Shown piece by piece: positions 1 to 6,059 of a stretch of 7,614 bases of DNA (position 1 is the first letter of the stretch; each line of letters begins with the position of its first letter). A program made the position numbers and the translations under genes. The DNA comes from Anaerobacillus sp. (GTDB lineage: Bacteria > Bacillota > Bacilli > Bacillales_H > Anaerobacillaceae): assembly GCA_007120055.1 (NCBI GenBank), contig SKOL01000057.1, positions 1 through 7,614 of the forward strand, written 5' to 3'. The notes beneath the pieces were generated by a model. The model saw nothing but the letters and a program-made list of their open reading frames with translations. It searched no databases and was not told the origin of the DNA.

Positions 1-1193
1 TTACACAAGCCGATTTAAATTGGGAAAATGAAGAGGTTCGTGAAAAAGTGTATGATATGATGCACTTTTGGTTTAAAAAAGGCGTCGACGGTTTCCGTCT
101 TGACGTAATTAATCTTATCTCTAAAGATCAACGCTTTTTAGACGATGATCATTCAGTGGCTCCTGGTGATGGCCGTAAATTTTATACAGATGGACCGAGA
201 GTACACGAGTTTATGCAAGAAATGAATGAAAAAGTATTTTCAAAATACGACGCAATGACGGTTGGTGAAATGTCTTCTACATCGATCGATCACTGTATTA
301 AATATACAAACCCTGAACGAAAAGAATTAAGTATGACGTTTAACTTCCACCATTTAAAAGTAGATTATCCGAACGGTGAAAAGTGGGCATTAGCTGATTT
401 CGACTTTCAAGCATTAAAACAAATTTTATCAAAGTGGCAAGTAGAAATGTATAAAGGTGGCGGTTGGAATGCCTTATTCTGGTGTAATCACGATCAGCCA
501 CGCGTTGTCACTCGCTACGGAAATGATGGAGAATATCATCAACAATCGGCAAAAATGTTAGCAACGACGGTTCATATGATGCAAGGAACTCCTTACATTT
601 ATCAAGGTGAAGAATTTGGGATGACAGATCCAAAGTTTGAGAACATCTCACAATACCGTGATGTTGAAACTTTAAACTATTTTGAAATCATGAAAGAACA
701 AGGTGTTGCTGAAGAAGATATTATGGAGATCATTAAACGTAAATCTCGTGATAACTCTCGTACCCCTGTACAATGGGACAATTCTGAGAATGCTGGCTTT
801 ACGACAGGCACGCCTTGGATCGGTGTTCCTGAAAACTATAAGCTGATCAATGCCGAAGCTGCGTTAGTTGATGAAAACTCAATTTTTTACCATTATCAAG
901 CATTAAATGAACTTCGTAAGCAATACGAAGTTGTGACAAGCGGTGATTATCAATTAATTTTAGCTGATCATGAACAAATTTTTGCATACACTCGATCTTA
1001 CGAAGATGAAATCTTACTTGTCATCAATAACTTCTACGGTAAAGAAACTGTGTTTAAGTTACCTGAGCATTTACAAGTAAGCTCCTATGAAAGTAAGATT
1101 TTATTATCAAATTATGAAACATCTTCAGACTTACAAAAAGAATTCACATTGCAACCGTACGAGTCTATCGTTTATCATTTAAAAAAGAAGTAA
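1..1193 (+). CDS. treA: Trehalose-6-phosphate hydrolase (phospho-alpha-(1,1)-glucosidase), 5'-truncated by window edge
   Basis: This cytosolic GH13 enzyme splits trehalose 6-phosphate, the product of PTS uptake, into glucose and glucose 6-phosphate. The open frame runs from base 3 without a start codon, and its first residues (ADLNWENEEVR) are internal family sequence. The GTG at 48 is therefore not a real start. About 396 C-terminal residues remain of a family usually near 560. Conserved GH13 regions are visible. GVDGFRLDVIN carries the nucleophile Asp (codon 102-104), VGEM carries the acid/base Glu (267-269), and CNHDQPR carries the transition-state Asp (492-494). The block around FNFHHLKVDYPNGEKWA and the GTPYIYQGEE stretch resemble B. 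subtilis TreA more than oligo-1,6-glucosidases, although that related enzyme is the main alternative. The treR gene following after 19 bp strongly supports the trehalose assignment. The C-terminal beta domain appears complete and ends at TAA 1191-1193. Confidence 0.93.
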   Translation, partial: TQADLNWENEEVREKVYDMMHFWFKKGVDGFRLDVINLISKDQRFLDDDHSVAPGDGRKFYTDGPRVHEFMQEMNEKVFSKYDAMTVGEMSSTSIDHCIKYTNPERKELSMTFNFHHLKVDYPNGEKWALADFDFQALKQILSKWQVEMYKGGGWNALFWCNHDQPRVVTRYGNDGEYHQQSAKMLATTVHMMQGTPYIYQGEEFGMTDPKFENISQYRDVETLNYFEIMKEQGVAEEDIMEIIKRKSRDNSRTPVQWDNSENAGFTTGTPWIGVPENYKLINAEAALVDENSIFYHYQALNELRKQYEVVTSGDYQLILADHEQIFAYTRSYEDEILLVINNFYGKETVFKLPEHLQVSSYESKILLSNYETSSDLQKEFTLQPYESIVYHLKKK

Positions 1194-1203
1194 TCCACGA
1201 TGT

Positions 1204-1210
1204 AGGTGAT
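1204..1210 (+). promoter_or_regulatory. Ribosome binding site of treR
   Basis: AGGTGAT matches the anti-Shine-Dalgarno end of 16S rRNA. Two consecutive ATG codons follow, at 1213 and 1216. Measured from the GG at 1205-1206, the spacers are 6 and 9 bases, so both are usable and the sequence alone does not decide between a 237- and a 236-residue product. Confidence 0.7.
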
Positions 1211-1212
1211 GA

Positions 1213-1926
1213 ATGATGAATAATAAGTACATTAAGATATATGACGACCTCGTCTCGCTCATCCAGGAAGGCGAGCTTAAAGCTCATGCAAAGCTCCCTT
1301 CTGAACATGAGTTAGCCGAGAGCTACGATACAACAAGAGAAACGATACGCAAAGCGTTGAACCTTCTCTCCGAACACGGTTATATTCAAAAAGTCCGTGG
1401 CAAAGGTTCGATCGTTTTAGATGTTAAAAAATTTGATTTTCCGATTTCCGGCTTAGTCAGCTTTAAAGAACTTGCAAGTAAGATGGGGCAACGAGCAAAA
1501 ACATTAGTCCAACTATTAGAGGTTATCAACCCTAACGACTATTTAAGAGAGCAATTAAAGCTAAAAAAGACCGATAAAATTTGGGAAGTCATTCGCGTTC
1601 GCCAATTTGACGAGGAAAAAGTCATTCTTGATAAAGATTTTATTAACAAAAAAATGATCCCAGATTTAACAATGGAAGTGTGTGAAAACTCGATTTACGA
1701 ATATATTGAGGAAGACCTAGGACTGACGATTTCATTTGCCAAAAAAGAAATTACCGTTGAAGAGCCGACCGAAGAAGATCACGAGTTCCTTGATCTAGAA
1801 GGTTACGCTAATATCGTCGTCGTAAAAAACTATGTTTACCTTGACGACGCGAGATTATTTCAATACACCGAATCACGACACAGACCTGATAAATTTCGGT
1901 TCGTCGACTTTGCAAGAAGGAAATAG
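1213..1926 (+). CDS. treR: Trehalose operon transcriptional repressor, GntR family (HutC/UTRA subfamily)
   Basis: This is a DNA-binding repressor of the trehalose operon. In B. subtilis, TreR is released from its operator by trehalose 6-phosphate, the substrate of the enzyme encoded just upstream. Residues about 5-70 form a GntR winged helix-turn-helix, with KLPSEHELAESYDTTRETIR as the helix-turn-helix core and GYIQKVRGKGS as the wing. Residues about 80-235 form a UTRA effector domain ending in the characteristic FQYTESRHRPDKFRFVDF. Length (237 residues) is close to that of B. subtilis TreR. It lies 19 bp after treA on the same strand, so it is probably co-transcribed and autoregulated. No operator is recognisable inside the window, and it is expected upstream of the operon beyond the left edge. 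A second ATG at 1216 is an equally plausible start. The gene appears intact. Confidence 0.93.
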   Translation: MMNNKYIKIYDDLVSLIQEGELKAHAKLPSEHELAESYDTTRETIRKALNLLSEHGYIQKVRGKGSIVLDVKKFDFPISGLVSFKELASKMGQRAKTLVQLLEVINPNDYLREQLKLKKTDKIWEVIRVRQFDEEKVILDKDFINKKMIPDLTMEVCENSIYEYIEEDLGLTISFAKKEITVEEPTEEDHEFLDLEGYANIVVVKNYVYLDDARLFQYTESRHRPDKFRFVDFARRK

Positions 1927-1938
1927 TTTATCTTTATT

Positions 1939-1981
1939 GGTGTCAGACACCATGTGAATTTCTCACATGGTGTCTGACACC
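1939..1981. repeat. Perfect 19-bp inverted repeat with nested palindromes (REP-like element)
   Basis: Arms 1939-1957 and 1963-1981 are exact reverse complements around a 5-base spacer (ATTTC). Each arm's outer 13 bases are themselves palindromic about one central base: GGTGTCAGACACC at 1939-1951 and GGTGTCTGACACC at 1969-1981. The DNA could thus form one long hairpin or two small ones. It starts 13 bases after the treR stop, between convergent genes, a typical position for REP-like sequences. No T-run follows on the plus strand, so it is not a standard intrinsic terminator, although the stem could slow polymerase or protect the treR mRNA 3' end. From memory, GGTGTC/GACACC palindromes of this sort recur in Bacillaceae genomes. 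The copy number in this genome cannot be seen here. Confidence 0.8.
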
Positions 1982-1993
1982 GCTTGTGGACAA

Positions 1994-2010
1994 ACGGGCA
2001 AAATGTCCGT
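1994..2010. repeat. Small hairpin next to the REP-like element
   Basis: ACGGGCA (1994-2000) and TGTCCGT (2004-2010) form a 7-bp stem around an AAA loop, with one pair being G-T (G-U in RNA). The hairpin is flanked by two copies of GTGGACA, at 1986-1992 (preceded by T) and 2016-2022 (preceded by A), each of which can also pair with the central TGTCC. It may be an extension of the preceding palindromic element rather than a separate site. Confidence 0.45.
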
Positions 2011-2037
2011 CTCCAGTGGACACTAAGTAAAAGTATA

Positions 2038-2070
2038 AGAGGGGGGTCACACATATTGTGAACCCCCTCT
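2038..2070 (-). terminator. GC-rich hairpin, likely terminator between convergent units
   Basis: Arms 2038-2051 and 2057-2070 pair over 14 positions with one mismatch and a 5-base loop (CATAT), and include a run of G:C pairs. On the minus strand it begins two bases after the stop codon of the DinB-like remnant and is followed by a moderately T-rich tail (TCTTATACTTTTA). It therefore looks like that lost gene's terminator, now serving the acetyltransferase gene. On the plus strand only GTTT follows, so termination of treA-treR there would be weaker, though possible. Confidence 0.6.
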
Positions 2071-2072
2071 GT

Positions 2073-2189
2073 TTACATATATAATTTTCGAAAGCATTCA
2101 ATTGTCCCAAGGTGTACGCCTTCATGATACAAATTAAAGCTTAAAAATTGTTCTGTTGTTTCTAAAATTATAGTATCATGCCTATCATT
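2073..2189 (-). pseudogene. C-terminal remnant of a DinB-superfamily-like protein
   Basis: This is a 38-codon open stretch on the minus strand, ending in TAA at 2073-2075, with no start codon or ribosome binding site of its own. It reads NDRHDTIILETTEQF and then a helix-like stretch containing NLYHEGVHLGTIECFRKL. The HxxxHxG pattern followed by a hydrophobic and basic helix resembles the last metal-binding helix of DinB/YfiT-like proteins, usually about 150-170 residues long. The rest of such a protein is absent. Immediately upstream in this frame the DNA is the 3' end of the acetyltransferase gene, and the frame closes at a TGA about 8 codons further in. I infer that a deletion or insertion joined the acetyltransferase gene to the tail of an older gene. 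A terminator-like hairpin sits directly behind the stop, as expected for a former gene end. The family assignment rests on one short motif and is tentative. Confidence 0.5.
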
Positions 2190-2757
2190 AAATAATAGAG
2201 TAAAAATCCTCTTTCAATATCGAGTACATTTTCAAGTCTTGATGCTTTCCTTTGGCAAACATTGCTTTTCTCAAAGTACCTTCATACGTCATTCCTACCT
2301 TTTCCATCACCCGTTCAGAACCAATATTTTCGACAAAACATCTCGCTTGAATACGGACTAAATCCATTTTCTCAAAGCCAAACTGGATCAGTTTTTTTGT
2401 CGCCTCTGTAGTAATTCCATTTCCCCAATATTGTGGCGATAGTACGTAACCGAGTTCTGCACTATTGTGGTTGGGCTGCCACGAAACAAAGTCAACCGTA
2501 CCGATCAGTTTACCATTTTCTTTATATTCAATTCCCCAAGGAGCAACATTATTAGACTCATATTGTTTTAAAGCAAAATCTAAAAATCTCTTTGTGTCTT
2601 CTAGAGTACGATGAGTAGGCCAAGTTACGTATTTAGTAACTTCTTCATTTGAGCCATAAACATATATATCCTCTAAGTCTTCGTTCGTTAACTTTCGTAA
2701 AATAAGCCGTTTCGTCTCTAACACCGGTAGATCGCCGTAAATTTCTTCAATCTCCAT
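2188..2757 (-). CDS. GNAT family N-acetyltransferase, RimJ/RimL type
   Basis: This is a cytosolic acetyl-CoA-dependent N-acetyltransferase. The RimJ/RimL-like subgroup includes ribosomal-protein N-terminal acetyltransferases and many small-molecule or antibiotic-tailoring enzymes, so the substrate cannot be told. The 189 residues match the usual length. The N-terminal LETKRLILRKLTNEDLEDI is the typical first strand and helix. GTVDF leads into the central strands, and QYWGNGI at residues 109-115 is the acetyl-CoA pyrophosphate-binding loop (Q-x-x-G-x-G). NIGSERVMEKVGMTYEGTLR at about 144-163 is the conserved late helix-strand segment. The start is fixed by a strong AAGGAGG eight bases upstream. 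The gene is separated from the operon behind it by a terminator and has a plausible promoter at 2787-2792, so it is probably monocistronic. Its stop codon overlaps the edge of the DinB-like remnant. Confidence 0.9.
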   Translation of the reverse strand: MEIEEIYGDLPVLETKRLILRKLTNEDLEDIYVYGSNEEVTKYVTWPTHRTLEDTKRFLDFALKQYESNNVAPWGIEYKENGKLIGTVDFVSWQPNHNSAELGYVLSPQYWGNGITTEATKKLIQFGFEKMDLVRIQARCFVENIGSERVMEKVGMTYEGTLRKAMFAKGKHQDLKMYSILKEDFYSII

Positions 2758-2765
2758 CAGATCCC

Positions 2766-2772
2766 CCTCCTT
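2766..2772 (-). promoter_or_regulatory. Ribosome binding site of the GNAT acetyltransferase gene
   Basis: AAGGAGG on the minus strand lies 8 bases before the ATG at 2755-2757. This is a consensus site at ideal spacing and fixes the start codon. Confidence 0.85.
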
Positions 2773-2786
2773 TTCTAGTTATTTCC

Positions 2787-2792
2787 ATTATA
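2787..2792 (-). promoter_or_regulatory. Putative -10 box for the acetyltransferase gene
   Basis: A perfect TATAAT lies on the minus strand about 30 bases before the start codon, which leaves a short leader of roughly 20 bases. The -35 position falls in the T-rich tail of the neighbouring terminator (CTTTTTA) and matches TTGACA poorly. In AT-rich DNA a chance TATAAT is common. Its support comes mainly from position, because the gene needs its own promoter after the terminator. Confidence 0.45.
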
Positions 2793-2815
2793 TATTATTT
2801 TTTTGGAATAAAAAG

Positions 2816-2848
2816 AAAAAACTGCCTCACGAATGAGACAGTTTTTTT
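2816..2848 (-). terminator. Intrinsic terminator of the dpp-peptidase operon
   Basis: On the minus strand the RNA forms a 9-bp stem (ACTGTCTCA pairing with TGAGGCAGT, one G-U pair) closed by a UUCG tetraloop. It can be extended by A-U pairs and is followed by a run of six U. It lies about 47 bases beyond the M20 peptidase stop codon. The plus strand also has a T-run after the stem, but with a C-A mismatch, and no plus-strand gene needs it. Confidence 0.9.
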
Positions 2849-2894
2849 CTAATTGAATTCTTAATAAAAATTACTACTATACTTTTTGTTGCTT

Positions 2895-4022
2895 TCACGA
2901 AAGTTTTTGAATAGTTTTCATTAATAATAACGCTCTTTCCGTTAAAGTAGATATTTCCAAATATTCTTCGTCACTATGAGGATTGCCACCAACAGGTCCG
3001 AGGCCATCAATAGTCGCTATTCCTTTTGCCGAGGTAAAGGAAGCGTCGGATCCACCACCGGTCTTTGTATCAATTACTTCTATGCCGATTTCTTTACCAA
3101 CTTCTTTGATGACATTTAACAATTGGACCGTTTGTTCATTTTTAACCATTGGTGGACGATCGATACAGCCGATTAATTCAATGGTCGTTCCATTAACATC
3201 TGAAACTGAACATATTTCTTTTATCTTTTCATGAATAATTTCTGCTTGTTCAGGTTTAGAAATTCGAACATCAATTCGCCCCACTGCCTTAGGTGATACG
3301 GTATTCACAGAATCTCCACCTTTGATTAAACCGACATTTACTGAAATTCCATTCTCATGATCATTTAATTGGTGAAGTTTTACAATTTTATAGGCTAATT
3401 CTTCAATCGCACTTCGTCCTTTTTCCGGCTCAATGCCCGAATGAGCTGCTATTCCTTTAACATTAATCGTATACAAGCCACCTCCGCGCCGTTCCGTCAC
3501 TAATGAACCGTCTTTTCGAGCAGGCTCCATAATTAATGCATATTTCTTCCCTTTTGTTTTTTGTTCGATAAGAGCGCGTGATGTTGGTGAACCAATCTCT
3601 TCATCACTATTTAAAATAATTTCAACATTTTTTATTGCCTCATCTTGACATTCTACCAAAGCTTTCAACGCATAAAGCGCTGTAACTTGACTAGCCTTCA
3701 TATCTATAACTCCAGGTCCAAAGGCAACATTCCCATCAATTGAAAATGGTCGTTTATCTACCGTGCCTTTTGGAAACACGGTATCCATATGGGCTACAAC
3801 TAATATTTTCGGATCTAAAGCTTCTTTATGTTTAATTATTAAATGATTTCCATGTTCCTCTTGTTCTACTATTTCAACGATAAAACCGTTTTCTTCATAC
3901 TTTTCTTTTAAAATATTACCGACTTTATCAATTCCTTCTTTAAAATAAGATCCACTATCAATGTTCACTAATTGCTCAATTAACTTTAACATTTCATTTT
4001 GTTTTTGGGATAAATTCTTCAT
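2895..4022 (-). CDS. M20 family metallopeptidase, glutamate carboxypeptidase (CPG2)-like
   Basis: This is a di-zinc (or cobalt) exopeptidase of the M20A group, which removes C-terminal residues from small peptides or N-acyl and folyl amino acids. The 375 residues have no signal peptide, so a cytosolic location is inferred. Expected metal ligands are all present: His78 in VVAHMDTVFPKG (with Asp80), bridging Asp107 in GPGVIDMKAS, Glu142 beside the catalytic base Glu141 in NSDEEIGS, Glu166 in MEPARKDG, and His349 in GGNPHSDEEY. The lid/dimerisation domain spans about residues 180-290, with the conserved His194 in GIAAHSG. It is the last gene of the peptide-transporter operon, 16 bp after the dppF-type ATPase gene, with a GGAGG site six bases before its ATG. 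The context suggests it hydrolyses peptides brought in by that transporter. Exact specificity is not readable, and the alternatives are a general dipeptidase or an acyl-amino-acid hydrolase. Confidence 0.88.
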   Translation of the reverse strand: MKNLSQKQNEMLKLIEQLVNIDSGSYFKEGIDKVGNILKEKYEENGFIVEIVEQEEHGNHLIIKHKEALDPKILVVAHMDTVFPKGTVDKRPFSIDGNVAFGPGVIDMKASQVTALYALKALVECQDEAIKNVEIILNSDEEIGSPTSRALIEQKTKGKKYALIMEPARKDGSLVTERRGGGLYTINVKGIAAHSGIEPEKGRSAIEELAYKIVKLHQLNDHENGISVNVGLIKGGDSVNTVSPKAVGRIDVRISKPEQAEIIHEKIKEICSVSDVNGTTIELIGCIDRPPMVKNEQTVQLLNVIKEVGKEIGIEVIDTKTGGGSDASFTSAKGIATIDGLGPVGGNPHSDEEYLEISTLTERALLLMKTIQKLS

Positions 4023-4038
4023 TCAATTCCTCCAAAAC

Positions 4039-5052
4039 TTAACTATTTACAACAATTCCTTGTCCGCTATTAAGTGGATAATGACAAGCAACATAATGTC
4101 CTTCTTCTTTTTCCGTGAGTTTTGGTAAGTCTTCTTTACATTTTGCCTCTGCATATGGACAACGTGTATGAAAACGACATCCTGAAGGAGGGTTTGCAGG
4201 ACTTGGCATATCTCCTTCTAATACTACGCGATTTTTCTTATCTCTCAAAGTTGGATCTGGGATAGGAACCGCAGATAATAACCCTTCCGTGTAAGGATGC
4301 ATCGGACGTTTAAAAAGCTGTTCTTTTGTCGCTAACTCAACAACTTGTCCGAGATACATAACGGCAATTCGATCACTAATGTGCTTAACTGCTGGTAAGC
4401 CATGAGCAATAAAAATAAACGTTAAGTTAAATTCTTTTTGTAGCTTTACTAAAAGGTTTAAAATTTGCGATTGAATAGATACATCTAAAGCTGAAACAGG
4501 TTCATCACAAACCACTAGTTTCGGCTTTAAAGCAATCGCTCTAGCGATCCCAATTCTTTGACGCTGACCTCCACTAAATTCATGGGGATATCTCCTAGAG
4601 TAAGAACGATCTAAGCCGACAACGTCCATTAATTCTAGAACCATTTCTTCCAGTTTCTTCCCTTGCGCCACACGATGGGTTCGTAAAGGTTCAGCAATTA
4701 AATCAAAAACTCTCATTCTTGGATTTAATGAAGAAAATGGATCTTGAAAGATCATTTGAATGTCTACTCTCTTTTTCCGTAGCTCCTCACTAGACAGTTG
4801 ACTTAAATTCATTCCGTCAAAAATTATTTCACCTTCCGTAGGTTCAAGAAGGTGCATAATTAAGTTACCAGTTGTTGATTTTCCACAACCTGATTCACCA
4901 ACAATTCCAAGAGTTTCTCCTTCTTTGACAAAAAGATCGACTCCATCAACTGCACGTAAATATTGTTTTTTTCTTTTAAACCAGCCTTCAGATACATCAA
5001 AACTTTTCTTTAAACCTTTTACTTCTAATAAATACTTCTCTTTTGTTTTCAT
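4039..5052 (-). CDS. dppF: Peptide ABC transporter ATP-binding protein (DppF/OppF family)
   Basis: This is the second ATPase of a dipeptide/oligopeptide importer, acting on the inner face of the membrane as a heterodimer with the neighbouring DppD-like subunit. The 337 residues show Walker [10 protein letters not shown] (52-60), Q-loop Gln103, signature FSGGQRQR (159-166), Walker B LVVCDEP (179-185), D-loop SALD (187-190) and switch His217. The switch segment reads IAHGLPAVK, where most relatives have HDL after the His. The C-terminal peptide-transporter extension carries [12 protein letters not shown] and four cysteines (292, 298, 305, 323), spaced as in subunits reported to bind an iron-sulfur cluster. 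The ATG directly abuts the dppD stop codon (TAAATG), with its ribosome site inside dppD, which suggests translational coupling. The family is certain. Whether the cargo is dipeptides, longer peptides or something else is not. Confidence 0.92.
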   Translation of the reverse strand: MKTKEKYLLEVKGLKKSFDVSEGWFKRKKQYLRAVDGVDLFVKEGETLGIVGESGCGKSTTGNLIMHLLEPTEGEIIFDGMNLSQLSSEELRKKRVDIQMIFQDPFSSLNPRMRVFDLIAEPLRTHRVAQGKKLEEMVLELMDVVGLDRSYSRRYPHEFSGGQRQRIGIARAIALKPKLVVCDEPVSALDVSIQSQILNLLVKLQKEFNLTFIFIAHGLPAVKHISDRIAVMYLGQVVELATKEQLFKRPMHPYTEGLLSAVPIPDPTLRDKKNRVVLEGDMPSPANPPSGCRFHTRCPYAEAKCKEDLPKLTEKEEGHYVACHYPLNSGQGIVVNS

Positions 5053-6042
5053 TTAGAGTGTCACCTCTTTTTCTTCATGTAGCCAACATCGTACTTTATG
5101 TCCGACAGAAACTTCTTTTAATTGAGGAGGATTCTCTATGCACCTATCCATCGCATACGGACAACGAGGATGAAAACGACATCCTAACGGGAAATCTTGC
5201 GGGCTTGGAACGGCCCCCTCAATAGATTGTAATTCTTCTTTATGTTCATGAATTTTTGGGGTACTATCTAATAACCCTTTTGTATAAGGGTGCTTCGGTT
5301 CACGGAATAAAGTAAATACATCTGTATGTTCCACAACTTGACCACCATACATAACAATGACTTTATCTACCATTTCTGCTACTACCCCTAAATCGTGGGT
5401 AATTAACATAATTGATGTTCCATATTCTCTTGTTAATCCTCGCATTAATTCGAGGATTTGAGCTTGAATTGTAACATCAAGTGCTGTCGTCGGTTCATCA
5501 GCAATTAATAATTTAGGATTACATGAAAGAGCCATCGCAATCATGACTCGCTGTCTCATTCCTCCACTCAAAGAATGAGGGTATGAATCAAACACTTTAT
5601 CAGCTCGTGGAATACCGACTTTTTTTAGCATTTCGACACTTTTTTCTTTTGCTACTTTTTTATTCACTTTTTGATGTGAAATAATTGCTTCTGAAATTTG
5701 ATTACCAACCGTAAATACTGGATTTAATGATGTCAACGGTTCTTGGAAAATCATCGAAATCTCATTTCCTCGTAAATTCCTCATTTCCCGCTTAGAAGCT
5801 TTTGTTAAATCTTTTCCTTCAAAATTGATTTCTCCACCTTCAATCCGTCCTGGAGAACCTACTAAACCCATAATCGAAAGTGATGTAACACTTTTTCCTG
5901 ACCCGGATTCACCTACAACGGCAATCGTCTCACCTTTATTTAACTCAAAAGTAACTCCATCAACAGAAGGAATAACGCCGTTTTCAGTATGGAAGTAGGT
6001 TTTTAAATTTTTTACATGTAATAAACTATTTTCATTTGCCAT
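5053..6042 (-). CDS. dppD: Peptide ABC transporter ATP-binding protein (DppD/OppD family)
   Basis: This is the first ATPase of the dipeptide/oligopeptide importer and pairs with the DppF-like subunit to power the DppB-DppC channel. The 329 residues show Walker A GESGSGKS (44-51), Q-loop Gln100 in [12 protein letters not shown], signature LSGGMRQR (158-165), Walker B LLIADEP (178-184), D-loop TALD (186-189) and switch HDLGVV starting at His216. The C-terminal extension has [12 protein letters not shown] and four cysteines (288, 294, 301, 319) with the same C-x5-C-x6-C-x17-C spacing as its partner. Its start follows the dppC stop by 17 bp, and an AAGGGGG site eight bases before the ATG supports it. 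The DppD-type [10 protein letters not shown] and [13 protein letters not shown] segments separate it from DppF. All catalytic residues are present. The cargo is uncertain. Confidence 0.93.
   Translation of the reverse strand: MANENSLLHVKNLKTYFHTENGVIPSVDGVTFELNKGETIAVVGESGSGKSVTSLSIMGLVGSPGRIEGGEINFEGKDLTKASKREMRNLRGNEISMIFQEPLTSLNPVFTVGNQISEAIISHQKVNKKVAKEKSVEMLKKVGIPRADKVFDSYPHSLSGGMRQRVMIAMALSCNPKLLIADEPTTALDVTIQAQILELMRGLTREYGTSIMLITHDLGVVAEMVDKVIVMYGGQVVEHTDVFTLFREPKHPYTKGLLDSTPKIHEHKEELQSIEGAVPSPQDFPLGCRFHPRCPYAMDRCIENPPQLKEVSVGHKVRCWLHEEKEVTL
5061..5070 (-). promoter_or_regulatory. Ribosome binding site of dppF, embedded in the dppD coding end
   Basis: AAAGAGGTGA on the minus strand overlaps the last codons of dppD and precedes an ATG that follows the dppD TAA with no gap. 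Ribosomes ending dppD are thus placed on the next start, which favours balanced synthesis of the two ATPases. Confidence 0.7.
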
Positions 6043-6059
6043 AGTAGAAACCCCCTTAA

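Noticed and set aside
48..50. GTG as the start codon of the first gene
   Set aside because: The conserved GH13 reading continues upstream to base 3 and the catalytic domain lacks its N-terminal part, so the gene is cut by the window edge.
1..1212. A TreR operator inside the window
   Set aside because: I found no convincing palindrome of the TTGTATATACAA type. In this operon layout the operator should be upstream of the first gene, off the left edge.
1939..1981. The 19-bp inverted repeat as the intrinsic terminator of treA-treR
   Set aside because: The stem is long but is followed by GCTTGTGG rather than a T-run, and the nested palindromes fit a REP-like element better. A role in RNA 3'-end stability remains possible.
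1860..2125. Minus-strand open frames across the treR end and the palindrome region
   Set aside because: They run through the palindrome and hairpins, lack ribosome sites and show no domain. The one beginning at 2125 reads the DinB-like remnant in a different frame and is a shadow.
2983..3234. Plus-strand open frame opposite the M20 peptidase gene
   Set aside because: It lies wholly antisense to conserved active-site coding sequence, with no ribosome site and low-complexity protein content. It is a shadow of the real gene.
5043..5225. Plus-strand open frame opposite the dppD 3' end
   Set aside because: It is antisense to the conserved cysteine-rich end of dppD, has no ribosome site and resembles no protein family.
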